Source of the DNA: Cohnella phaseoli
GTDB taxonomy: Bacteria > Bacillota > Bacilli > Paenibacillales > Paenibacillaceae
Assembly (NCBI RefSeq): GCF_003386235.1
Contig: NZ_QRDZ01000049.1
Coordinates: 1-50,000 of the forward strand
DNA: 50,000 nt
Direction: 5' to 3'
The position numbers were made by a program, and so were the translations under genes. The notes under the pieces were generated by a model. That model was not told where the DNA came from. It saw only the letters and a program-made list of their open reading frames with translations, and did no database searches. Positions 7,887 to 15,596 of this stretch are shown piece by piece (position 1 is the stretch's first letter; each line of letters starts with the position of its first letter).

Positions 7887-8224
7887 ACGTTCAAGAAGTT
7901 TACCACATAGACTATTGAGATTAAGATCAAGAAAGAGCAATTCATTGGGAAGATATCACGACGTTACCTAGAGAAAATCATCATATTCAGTCAAAGCAAC
8001 CTGTGAATGTGAGCGAGAGACAGTTTTGTCAAGGGTTCCGATTTTTTGACTGTCTAACAGCGGTCGCGGCGAGCAAAAAGATTATCGGAAGACAGTTGTT
8101 CTCGAGTTTTTAACTTTGGTGTTGAGAGTAAGAGTTATTAGTTAATGAATACAACGTGATACATTGTCTTACTATGTTTTTTGTGATACATTTTAAGGAA
8201 TTATTAGTGGGAGGTGGTAATGTT
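7887..8224. other. Gene-free, AT-rich left flank of the inserted region
   Basis: No convincing gene is present. Base composition becomes visibly AT-richer from here to about 11.6 kb. A loose inverted repeat (GACAGT around 8020 with ACTGTC around 8051) contains a T6 tract and might be a weak terminator for the methyltransferase gene. Short open stretches are interrupted by stops and may be remnants of transferred DNA. Confidence 0.35.
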
Positions 8225-9205
8225 TTGAGATCAATCAGAGAGCATCAGACCTATTTGAAGAAAATGTATTCAATCCAAAACGAACAATTTGACTGGGATT
8301 ATCTATGGGGTTATTTAAGTAGAACTACGAGCTTTCTATTTCGAGATATTCATAGTGGAAAAGCGACTGGGCCAAGTTTTATCAAACCGATTTCCTGGTT
8401 GATGGGACTATCTAGTGTGTTTGATATAGATATTGAAGATGAAGTGTTACGGAGGTTTCCGCAAAAATGTCCATATTGTTTAGTTCAGCCATGTAAGTGT
8501 TCTTTGACAAACAAAAAGCCTGCGCTAAACCTGTATGCCCATCAGATTGAAGAAGCTCTAAACACTAGCTATGAAGGGATAAAGCTCCTGAATGAAAGCG
8601 AAAATATTGTAGTAACATTTGAATATTTAGCGAATTTAATATCAGAGATATATCCCTTTAATGAAGCAAATTGGTGTGAAAATGGAGCAGGTTTACATAT
8701 TCGGAAGGTGCAAGAAGAAATAGCTGAAATCCATGAGGCACTTTCTAGATATGAACGTCAAAATCTATCTTTGAGAGCAGTCAGTGATGAAATTGCGGAT
8801 GTGCTTGTTTGGATTATAAGTGCATGGCATATTTATTCTGGGAAAGGCTCTCTGTCAAGTGAATTTATTGCCTATTACAAAAACTATTGTCCTGTTTGTA
8901 ATCACTCGATTTGTGCCTGTGGTTATCGAAACGAACGAAATCAAGGCTTGTTTGACATTCGAGTAGCGCAGCAGGTCCTCTCTGATCTTAATATATATGA
9001 TGGGACTACAATTGAAGAAGAAGCAAAAAATTATGCACTTTCGATTAATAAAGCTTTGAAAACCCCAACAGACATTACAATGAGCAGATCTGTTCTATTA
9101 GCATTAAGTTTTATGCAATCTGTGCTGGAAAACCCCAAAATTTCCGATCCGCTAAAACTTGCTACTAAAGAGGCCTTGTCAAAATCCATCGAAAATTTCG
9201 TCTAA
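8225..9205 (+). CDS. MazG-like protein with duplicated zinc motifs
   Basis: A TTG at 8225 follows GGGAGGTGG by 7 nt and gives 326 aa. The centre carries the all-alpha NTP-pyrophosphatase signature: EEIAE (residues 164-168) and EIAD (189-192), the EExxE...ExxD metal-binding pattern of MazG enzymes, which hydrolyse nucleoside triphosphates to monophosphates. Flanking it are two four-cysteine clusters with identical CX2CX4CXC spacing, at residues 82-92 and 222-232, so the protein appears to contain two related zinc-bearing modules. It sits in AT-rich DNA convergent with a PIN-like gene. Function is inferred as nucleotide-pool surveillance or depletion, possibly in phage defence. It could also be a house-cleaning enzyme. 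Confidence 0.65.
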   Translation: MRSIREHQTYLKKMYSIQNEQFDWDYLWGYLSRTTSFLFRDIHSGKATGPSFIKPISWLMGLSSVFDIDIEDEVLRRFPQKCPYCLVQPCKCSLTNKKPALNLYAHQIEEALNTSYEGIKLLNESENIVVTFEYLANLISEIYPFNEANWCENGAGLHIRKVQEEIAEIHEALSRYERQNLSLRAVSDEIADVLVWIISAWHIYSGKGSLSSEFIAYYKNYCPVCNHSICACGYRNERNQGLFDIRVAQQVLSDLNIYDGTTIEEEAKNYALSINKALKTPTDITMSRSVLLALSFMQSVLENPKISDPLKLATKEALSKSIENFV

Positions 9206-9669
9206 TAAGCTGGTCGGTTGAAGTTATACTTAAAGGAATCTTTTCAATAAGTAATGCAATGGTGTAAGTGTAATTTAAACGTAATATTAGTAATTAAGTT
9301 CATTTGGTAAATAGTAAAAAAGATTTTAAAGACAACAGTTCTTTTTGGCGGGATATGGATTGCTTGAATCGTATATATTTAAATTCATGTCCCAGATTAA
9401 TGCAAAGATAACGATTCAATTTTCTTTGTCGTTTACGGATAGGGGTATTTTGGTAATTACTTTCATTAAGGCATAATATATGCATAATAGACTAAACTCG
9501 TTTAATTCATGCCATAACGCCAAATATTTTCCGGGGTATGTATATTTGAGCAACTATAATTGAAGTCCCCCGTAAGATGGAATTGTCCTGTTGGAGGATC
9601 CATCTTACGAGTCATGGTTATTAACTAAAAACGGTTTTCATTTGCTAAATTTTTAGTTCACTTGTTTAA
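9206..9669. repeat. Convergent intergenic gap with 11-bp inverted repeat
   Basis: A perfect inverted repeat CGTAAGATGGA (9571-9581) with its complement (9599-9609) and a 17-nt loop lies between the two convergent genes. No T-run follows on either strand. A 61-codon minus-strand reading at 9300-9485 is lysine/arginine-rich and has no ribosome-binding site; it could be a decayed fragment. Otherwise I see nothing. Confidence 0.5.
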
Positions 9670-10848
9670 TTAGTTTTCTGGCTCAGATAATAATTGATCT
9701 TGTAAAGTGGAAAGTTTTTGATATTTTTCGTTGAAGGAATACTCAGGATCTGACTCAATTAAGCTATACTCCAAAAAAAACTTCATTTTAACCAACTGAT
9801 CTTTTTGTGAAAGTATGAGGGTCTTTAGCGTTTTCTTTAGTTGTTGCATACTAGTTTGTTTACGAGTTCTAAGAGTTAGATGGCTCAGGTCAATCCTTTT
9901 GTTCTGTTCATTAATGTTTGATGAGACCTCATTAATAAGATCAACCTCTTTTACATTCTCAATCGCTTTCTTCATTTCGATAGGATTAACGTTTGAATCG
10001 GTCAGGTATTTTTCTGAAGACTGTAAAAATTCCTCAATTGAGTAAACTGAAAATTTACATCCGTTCGTTCTTTTTGCAAACTCCTGTCTCAATGCAGGAT
10101 GTACACCAATTTTAATCTTAGTATCCTTATATAACTGTATCCAATCTCCTTTTGTTAAATCCTCAGTGATAAAAATTAATGGTCTTGGCGGTTCTGTGGA
10201 GTTAGCCTTTTCTATTAATTGATTCCACATTACAAGGTCACCATATAAGTCAGTATAGATTAAACCATCAATAGATCTAGGTGGGCGCTTCTCTTTTTCT
10301 TTAATATCACCGAAGCCAGGAGGGACTCGCATTGAATACCTGGTCTCCCCCAAAGTGTATATTTCATTTAGTTTCTCTTGACTGTATGGTTCACCAACGT
10401 TACCACTAAATAGTGTGGCAAGTTCTGTCGAAAATTTTTCGAGATCAGGATGGGTGGATCTTTTTTCATCAATATGTCTAATAATTTTACTTTTTATATC
10501 GTCAATGTCAGAATCAAAGGTATCTAGAGCAAGATTTAGTCTTTTTGTAGATAAAATAATTTTTAAATCGTTGAAGTTCTTATTTATTTCATCCGCTACC
10601 TTATTGTACTCCAACCTTTGTTCAACAATCTTTTCTTTTAATTTTTCATGATATTCCATAGAAGCTTGGTGGGGTATAAACAATCTATCTTTAATGGATT
10701 TGAACACTTTTATCAGAGTCTCCTTGCCCTCTGTATAACGAAACATCCTTAGCATAACATTCGCATCAACTGCAAAGATACAATTTTCCCATAAGTCTAC
10801 TAACTCATCATCTGTTAACCTATAATAGCCGTGATACATTTCTTTCAC
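9670..10848 (-). CDS. PIN-like domain nuclease (PIN_8/DUF4935 type)
   Basis: The N-terminus shows a PIN-like start: a strand ending in FAVDANVMLRMF with the metal-binding Asp at residue 28, then IPHQASMEYHEK with a conserved Glu near 65. After a long helical insert come IDGLIYTDLYGDLVMWNQLI (aspartates about 200 and 204) and the late strand LIFITEDLTKGDW, giving the acidic set expected of a metal-dependent RNase/nuclease. The C-terminal 150 residues are lysine-rich and helical. A GTG at 10848 follows AAGGGG by 8 nt and is preferred to the upstream in-frame start at 10869; the product is 392 aa. PIN-like proteins of this length are often found in mobile defence loci. Together with the convergent MazG-like gene it suggests a defence island. 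Confidence 0.7.
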   Translation of the reverse strand: MKEMYHGYYRLTDDELVDLWENCIFAVDANVMLRMFRYTEGKETLIKVFKSIKDRLFIPHQASMEYHEKLKEKIVEQRLEYNKVADEINKNFNDLKIILSTKRLNLALDTFDSDIDDIKSKIIRHIDEKRSTHPDLEKFSTELATLFSGNVGEPYSQEKLNEIYTLGETRYSMRVPPGFGDIKEKEKRPPRSIDGLIYTDLYGDLVMWNQLIEKANSTEPPRPLIFITEDLTKGDWIQLYKDTKIKIGVHPALRQEFAKRTNGCKFSVYSIEEFLQSSEKYLTDSNVNPIEMKKAIENVKEVDLINEVSSNINEQNKRIDLSHLTLRTRKQTSMQQLKKTLKTLILSQKDQLVKMKFFLEYSLIESDPEYSFNEKYQKLSTLQDQLLSEPEN

Positions 10849-10869
10849 TAGTAAAACCCCTTTTCTCAC

Positions 10870-11676
10870 TAGGCTAAGTTCTATTATATTGGTCAGAATT
10901 CTCCATGTCCATATATAGCCATATGAGTATAACGGAATGCTATATGAAAATTATTGGTAAATTCCTTGCGATAATAATTTATGTGTATTTGTTATAAGGA
11001 AGAATATAATACACTAGCCTAAGTGAGTTCATCTTTGTAAAGTGGCGATTGTTATAGTTGGGCCCCCCATTTTTAATAATAGCCAAGTCGAGTGCGATAT
11101 CCTGCTGAAAATTAAGTAGGATGTTTCAGATTCACCGTGAGTTTCAGAAATATTCAAGTATTCGCGTGATTCTACCGCCATCTTTGAACTAGCAAAAATG
11201 CTAGCAACTGGCTCTCTCCATCTTCTACCATTCGAAACAAACCGCAGATTAATCGTCATAAAGTAATAGCAATTATTATCTAATTGAGATGCTGGGTTCC
11301 AACCACTGGACCATATGAAATATATTCCAAATATAAACTGTCGCCGATAGTCGATTGGTTTAAATGGCCAATGTGCGGAGTGAATTTTGTTCTTTTGCAA
11401 CGAGTGAACAGTTGTTGTATGCCTGAAAAACATGCCGTCTGCGTTGACCGGTAGATTTCTCCTCACCAGATGATGGGCTTATCAGGGCATAGTTTAAAAA
11501 GCAGTGTCTCCATAAAAACAAATATAAATAGTTCAAAGGGGCATCACAAATGTACCGAACGGACAAAAAAATTCCCAAATTCAGGAGAAAAGTAGGAAGA
11601 CTCAGAAAAAACGTCCACTATACTGGAAATAACAGACTGTGTAAGTCTCGGTTTGCTGTTAACTAAGGAGGCTTGA
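10870..11676 (-). pseudogene. Mostly noncoding stretch with possible broken minus-strand gene
   Basis: About 800 nt without a secure gene. A minus-strand reading from a GTG at 11466 to 11029 (145 codons) overlaps another minus-strand reading in a different frame (11578-11360, 72 codons). Their end-to-end arrangement is what one frameshift in an older gene would leave. Neither has a strong ribosome-binding site or a recognisable motif. A + strand promoter for the next gene should lie near 11590-11650, but no strong boxes stand out. Confidence 0.25.
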
Positions 11677-12240
11677 ATGGAACTCACTTTTCTAGTAGAT
11701 ACTTGTGGAACGTGTGTAGCCCAATTGCGAGACGAACTGCTGCCTTTAGAGGAATTAGCGACAACTTGGAAGTTTCCCTATGACATTCATTTTGTATTTC
11801 GCGTCTTACCCGACAGCTACGCCAGAAAAACATTCAGGCGTTTCGACAGCAAAGATCATGCTCTCTATTTAGACATCAGTATCGTTTACGAGCAGTATTT
11901 ATGCATGTCCAAAAATGAACAACGCGAAGCTTTGGGCGCTTTTATTTATCGCTATTTGTCGGAGTCCATTGCCAAATATAAGAAGCATGCAGATCGGGTT
12001 GACCAGGATCGACTCTTAGTTCAACTCAAAAAATGGATGACCGAAAACGATTGGTTGGATGGCAAGATCGGCAAAGCAAAGGAGCTCCTTGCGCAGAATG
12101 CGGGACTTTACGAAGTGAGTCAGCAATTGCGGATGCCATTGGATGAGATCGAGTATATCCTTCTTCGGATGAATGGCCATGAGCCAAAGGACATTCATCC
12201 CGACAATATGTTAGCGGGAAAAACAGGAGGCCCACAATGA
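11677..12240 (+). CDS. Hypothetical protein co-translated with a SUKH protein
   Basis: AAGGAGG lies 5 nt before the ATG. The 187-aa product starts with VDTCGTCVAQLRDEL, followed by strands and an acidic/aromatic core (HALYLDISIVYEQYL). Its C-terminal 50 residues look like a helix-turn-helix (GLYEVSQQLRMPLDEIEYILLRM). There is no signal peptide. Its stop overlaps the next start in ATGA, so it is translationally coupled to the SUKH-type gene. The family is unknown to me; an immunity-associated role is inferred from the neighbour only. Confidence 0.6.
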   Translation: MELTFLVDTCGTCVAQLRDELLPLEELATTWKFPYDIHFVFRVLPDSYARKTFRRFDSKDHALYLDISIVYEQYLCMSKNEQREALGAFIYRYLSESIAKYKKHADRVDQDRLLVQLKKWMTENDWLDGKIGKAKELLAQNAGLYEVSQQLRMPLDEIEYILLRMNGHEPKDIHPDNMLAGKTGGPQ

Positions 12241-12938
12241 CGCTAAAAGATACCGATCAACTAGACGATCTCAAAGAGTTTCTGATCGACTGGTACGGCA
12301 AATACGATAGCTCCTACGGAGTACCGACGGACGAGCTTCCGTCAGACCTGCCTACGGCACTGCATGAATTATATGCGTTCGCGGGGCGCTGGAAGGATGG
12401 CACGGACGAGCATCTTGAGAACTCGCCCGAAATTTTTCAGCAGCAGGACTGTCTCTATTCGGCGGAGAGACTGAAGAGAGAGGGGGATCGGATTACGTTC
12501 CTCGAGGAAAATCAAGCCAACTGGACCTGCCAGGCGGAGGCGGGCAACGACAATTCTCCGGTTTATTGCGACGAAGGCATGCTATGGGATGATCAGGCAG
12601 AGGGACATCTCCTCGTGAATGAATCTTTGTATCATTTTCTGAAAAGCTTTTGTTTACAGGAGGTCGTTTTTAGCTGCAAGCATCTGTACGTAGCAGCAGG
12701 ACAAATGGATCAAATAAGGTCGCTGTTTAATACCCCGCTTGAAGACGTATGGCTTAACGGATACTACACGGGCCTCAAAGAAGCGGGACCTACGCATGCG
12801 TTCTATCGGTGGGGGGACGTGCTGGTGATGGAGCGCTACGGCGACCTGTGGTTAGGGTCTAACGGCGGCGATCTAGCGGCAGTCTTGAAGAATGCGGATA
12901 TGTCTCCGATTAAGCTTCGGAGGATTAAACCCGACTAA
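12237..12938 (+). CDS. SMI1/KNR4 (SUKH)-type protein
   Basis: The 233-aa product fits the SUKH fold: ELPSDLPTALHELYAFAGRW near residue 32, an extended loop with FLEENQANWTCQAE (the 'ENQ.....' strand seen in many family members), then PVYCDEGMLWDD and the helix SLYHFLKSFCLQEVVF. The C-terminal 80 residues (RWGDVLVMERYGDLWLGS) form an extra strand-rich part. Proteins of this class commonly act as toxin immunity factors. It overlaps the preceding gene by 4 nt. No toxin gene is present. Confidence 0.7.
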   Translation: MTLKDTDQLDDLKEFLIDWYGKYDSSYGVPTDELPSDLPTALHELYAFAGRWKDGTDEHLENSPEIFQQQDCLYSAERLKREGDRITFLEENQANWTCQAEAGNDNSPVYCDEGMLWDDQAEGHLLVNESLYHFLKSFCLQEVVFSCKHLYVAAGQMDQIRSLFNTPLEDVWLNGYYTGLKEAGPTHAFYRWGDVLVMERYGDLWLGSNGGDLAAVLKNADMSPIKLRRIKPD

Positions 12939-13074
12939 ATCGGCTGAAGGCGCTAAGATACTTGGATGCAGGCAAAATGGAACAGGGCGAGCGTTGTCTG
13001 GAACGGGCGATGCTCCGGATTATGAGATCGACCGTGTCCGGGTGCTGCTAGCTCAGCCTGAGATAAAGTAAACT
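12939..13074 (+). pseudogene. Short gene remnant with a frameshift
   Basis: Immediately after the SUKH stop, one frame reads LKALRYLDAGKMEQGERCLERA and a shifted frame continues PDYEIDRVRVLLAQPEIK before TAA at about 13071. Joined, they look like the tail of a helical, TPR-like protein. There is no start codon with a ribosome-binding site. I read it as the leftover 3' end of a deleted gene. Confidence 0.4.
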
Positions 13075-13098
13075 AGGAAATACAACGGAGGAATGAAA

Positions 13099-13707
13099 AT
13101 GCAGCAGCTTTTTAACGATCTAATCAAACAGGATGTAAAGCCGCTTCTATCCAAGCATGGCTTTGCCAAGAAGAGTCTGAGTTTTAGCAAGCCGGAAGGC
13201 GACCTTATCTATATCATTAATTTTCAAAAATCGGCCGGCAACTCTTCCGACAATGTCATGTTTTACGTGAACTGCGGGATTTATGCGGGGGAGCTGGCGC
13301 GGATACAATCGAAAGAGATTCTGACAGCGCCCCAAGAAGTGGACTGTCATTTTCGAGCGCGAATAGGTGAGATTGCGACGTCTGCGCCGGATCGGTTTGC
13401 CGTCACTCCCGACACGAATATGGAAGAGTTGAGGACGACGCTGCTTAGTGGATTAGAGGAAGTTATTCATTTTTACGGTACGATGAACAGCGCCAGATCG
13501 ATTGTGGATTACTATACTGCAGGCCCCTATTTGCATCTGGGCGAGGAGAGCTTTAAGTTGCTCTTGCAGTCCAATGATGCGGCAGCGGCTAAACGTTACT
13601 TGAAGGCTTTGCAGGAAAAGCACGGGGCGGAAAATCGCTGGACGATATTTGAAAATAAATATAGAGCCATCTTCCAACAATATGGAGTGGAATTTGAGTA
13701 TTCATAA
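13099..13707 (+). CDS. DUF4304 domain protein
   Basis: Residues 1-130 match the DUF4304 pattern: a helix with VKPLLSKHGFAKKSLSFSK, then DLIYIINFQKSAGNSS and VMFYVNCGIY. The remaining part is helical and ends in a charged tail. The ATG at 13093 touches GGAGG (13087-13091), whereas the ATG at 13099 is 7 nt away and is the better start (202 aa). DUF4304 genes are frequently found among immunity-type gene clusters, which fits the SUKH gene just upstream. Molecular function is unknown. Confidence 0.75.
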   Translation: MQQLFNDLIKQDVKPLLSKHGFAKKSLSFSKPEGDLIYIINFQKSAGNSSDNVMFYVNCGIYAGELARIQSKEILTAPQEVDCHFRARIGEIATSAPDRFAVTPDTNMEELRTTLLSGLEEVIHFYGTMNSARSIVDYYTAGPYLHLGEESFKLLLQSNDAAAAKRYLKALQEKHGAENRWTIFENKYRAIFQQYGVEFEYS

Positions 13708-13746
13708 GTTAACAGACAAGCTTGATGCTGTGTAGGAGGTTAGACA

Positions 13747-14826
13747 ATGCTGGAGACAAAGTTAACGCGCAAGCTTAAGGTTCAATATCCGCTTATTCAA
13801 GCGCCAATGGCGGGCGGGCCTACGACTCCTGAATTGGTGGCAGCCGTATCGAACGCCGGCGGAATGGGCAGCTTGGGAGCGGGTTACTTATCGCCCGATC
13901 AAATCCGGATTGCGATCAAGGAAATTAGACGGCTGACAGATCGTCCGTTCGGTGTGAACTTATTCGTATTCGAGGAACCGAATCCTTTGAATGACGATAT
14001 CGAAGGTATGAACGATTATTTGAACAAATACCGAGCGGAGCTGGGGATCGCCTCAAGCCCGCCGATTCCTCAGCCTGCGGAGTCCTTCGAGGAGCAAGTA
14101 AACGTATTGCTGGAAGAAGATATCCCGGTATTCAGCTTCACCTTCGGGATACCGTCGACTGGGGTTATTCAAGCCTTCAAGAGACAAGGGACCATTGTGA
14201 TCGGTACGGCGACGACGGTTGAGGAGGGAATTCGGCTGGAGGAGGCCGGGGTAGATGCGGTAGTGGCGCAGGGAAGCGAAGCGGGAGGACATCGCGGCAC
14301 TTTCGCCACGAACGCCGCGGATGCGCTGATCGGTACCATGGCCCTTGTTCCTCAAATGGTCGACGCTCTGTCGATCCCGATCATCGCATCGGGGGGAATC
14401 ATGGACGGACGAGGACTGGCAGCGAGCCTTGTCTTGGGAGCTTCCGCCGTACAGATGGGCACCGCGTTTCTAACCAGCGCCGAGAGCGGAGCTCATGCGG
14501 CGCACAAGCAGAAGATCGTAACCTCGACGGAGGATGCCACCGAGGTCACGTTCGCTTATTCGGGCAAGGCCGCACGCGGCATTCGCACGGAGTTTATGGA
14601 CGACATGCGTTTTTACGAAGGAACGATCCCCGATTATCCAATTCAGAACGTATTAACAAGGGACATTCGCCAAGCGGCGACCAGGGCGAGCAATCCGGAG
14701 TTCATGTCGCTCTGGGCGGGCCAAGGCCTTAGATTAGCGAAGGAACAGCAAGCCGCTGCCGAAATCGTGAAGCAAACGGTTGAACAAGCCCGCATCGTCA
14801 TCGGGGATCTGGGTCGGGGAGTCTGA
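13747..14826 (+). CDS. Nitronate monooxygenase (2-nitropropane dioxygenase family)
   Basis: This FMN-dependent TIM-barrel enzyme oxidises alkyl nitronates to carbonyl compounds and nitrite, thought to detoxify propionate-3-nitronate. Family marks are clear: the start YPLIQAPMAGGPTTPELVAAVSNAGGMG, the catalytic histidine in GSEAGGHRG (His182), and the phosphate-binding IPIIASGGIMDGRG and GASAVQMGTAFL. The 359-aa length is normal. AGGAGG lies 6 nt before the ATG. It is the only ordinary metabolic gene in this half of the window and has no obvious functional link to the immunity-type genes upstream. Confidence 0.92.
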   Translation: MLETKLTRKLKVQYPLIQAPMAGGPTTPELVAAVSNAGGMGSLGAGYLSPDQIRIAIKEIRRLTDRPFGVNLFVFEEPNPLNDDIEGMNDYLNKYRAELGIASSPPIPQPAESFEEQVNVLLEEDIPVFSFTFGIPSTGVIQAFKRQGTIVIGTATTVEEGIRLEEAGVDAVVAQGSEAGGHRGTFATNAADALIGTMALVPQMVDALSIPIIASGGIMDGRGLAASLVLGASAVQMGTAFLTSAESGAHAAHKQKIVTSTEDATEVTFAYSGKAARGIRTEFMDDMRFYEGTIPDYPIQNVLTRDIRQAATRASNPEFMSLWAGQGLRLAKEQQAAAEIVKQTVEQARIVIGDLGRGV

Positions 14827-14859
14827 AGCAAGAGGTATGTACCTCCCTCCGATGCTATT

Positions 14860-14911
14860 ACGCTTCTGAAATCCTGTAGGGGAACCCACTTAAAGGTAAT
14901 TTCAGGAGCGT
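14860..14911. repeat. 13-bp inverted repeat after nitronate monooxygenase gene
   Basis: ACGCTTCTGAAAT (14860-14872) pairs with ATTTCAGGAGCGT (14899-14911) with one mismatch around a 26-nt loop. No T-run follows, so it is either a weak terminator or a dispersed palindromic repeat. Confidence 0.5.
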
Positions 14912-14993
14912 ATGAGGCAATCTCCGGGCTAATCATGCCCCATAAAAACCCCAAATAGATACCAGTAGTTACCCTTATAATCATCGAAGACGC

Positions 14994-15242
14994 TCAAGTG
15001 ACATACACCCCTTTTTTTGGTCGTTTTGTACGATTTCCCCTACAAATTTCCGTCGTTTGAGCCTGTTTCGAGTCAATTTGTACGATTTTTCGAACAGCAT
15101 CCGCCGTTTGCTTCTTATTTGAGTTGCTTTGTATGATTTTCCGGCTAACTTCCAATCCAGTGGAAACGTTGTGAATCATGATTAGGTCTCCGGGAGGCAC
15201 ATCCCCTTCTTCATATCGATCATCACAAGCAACCCTTCTCAT
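14994..15242 (-). CDS. Possible small protein read across two repeat arrays
   Basis: On the minus strand GAAGGAGGTGTCC directly precedes an ATG at 15242, an excellent initiation site, followed by 82 codons. The product is Lys/Arg/Gln-rich and contains three loose copies of a motif like RKIVQIDSKQAQT generated by the about 51-bp DNA repeats. There are no known domains and no signal peptide. Because the reading is built from repeated DNA, it may be a by-product rather than a gene, although the start signal is stronger than chance would normally give. Confidence 0.3.
   Translation of the reverse strand: MRRVACDDRYEEGDVPPGDLIMIHNVSTGLEVSRKIIQSNSNKKQTADAVRKIVQIDSKQAQTTEICRGNRTKRPKKGVYVT
15021..15150. 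repeat. Three imperfect tandem copies, about 51-bp unit
   Basis: Copies begin at 15021, 15073 and 15124, each opening with a variant of TTTTGTACGATT; the third is partial. Periods are 52 and 51 nt. The repeats have diverged but keep the GTACGATT core. They are on the non-coding side of the nitronate monooxygenase gene. Confidence 0.7.
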
Positions 15243-15355
15243 GGACACCTCCTTCATTTTTATCGACCGCCTCAAGCAACCCCTCTCATGGACATCTCCT
15301 TCATTTTTATCGACCGCCTCAAGCACCCCCTCTCATGGACATCCCCACTTTTCTT
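15195..15355. repeat. 47-bp tandem repeats carrying SD-ATG on the minus strand
   Basis: About 3.3 copies have a period of exactly 47 nt (ATGGACA at 15241, 15288 and 15335). The two central copies are nearly identical. On the minus strand each unit places an ATG at 15336, 15289 and 15242. The second and third have AAGGAG (GAAGGAG) 7-8 nt upstream, and the first has a weaker GTGGGGATG context. The first two are followed within five codons by TGA (MRGGA and MRGVA). Confidence 0.75.
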
Positions 15356-15436
15356 GATCCCCCTCCTCTAACGGCCTGCCAGACCCTCCCGCGCCAAAAC
15401 CGAGCACTCGCCCTCCTCTTAATTCAAGCAATCTAA

Positions 15437-15498
15437 CGTTTGTTGACTACGTTCTTATGTTTGTTGTCTAGAACGGGGTCGGGGATTTTCTATACAAT
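15437..15498 (+). promoter_or_regulatory. Direct-repeat operator and promoter of first uptake operon
   Basis: CGTTTGTTGACTA (15437-15449) and TGTTTGTTGTCTA (15458-15470) match at 11 of 13 positions and are exactly 21 nt apart, two helical turns. This is the geometry bound by AraC-type dimers. A -10 like TACAAT (15493-15498) follows with no good -35, as expected for an activator-dependent promoter. The regulator encoded at 20982-21743 is the natural candidate. Confidence 0.55.
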
Positions 15499-15548
15499 GG
15501 CATCAATCGGATGAAGCAGAGGTAAAATGAATGCGTTTACGAAAACGC

Positions 15549-15562
15549 TGAAAGCGTGTACA
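15549..15562 (+). promoter_or_regulatory. Possible CcpA catabolite-repression (cre) site
   Basis: TGAAAGCGTGTACA matches the cre consensus TGWAARCGYTWNCW at 13 of 14 positions. It lies between the predicted promoter and the first permease gene, where a bound CcpA would block transcription when a preferred sugar is present. Confidence 0.4.
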
Positions 15563-15596
15563 AATGGACCGCGATCAATTGCAAGGGGTGGCTAAC

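Noticed and set aside
9300..9485. 61-codon minus-strand frame in the convergent gap
   Set aside because: No ribosome-binding site, no recognisable motif, and position between two gene ends; at most a decayed fragment.
15195..15355. CRISPR array
   Set aside because: The 47-bp units are directly adjacent with no variable spacers, and no cas genes are present.
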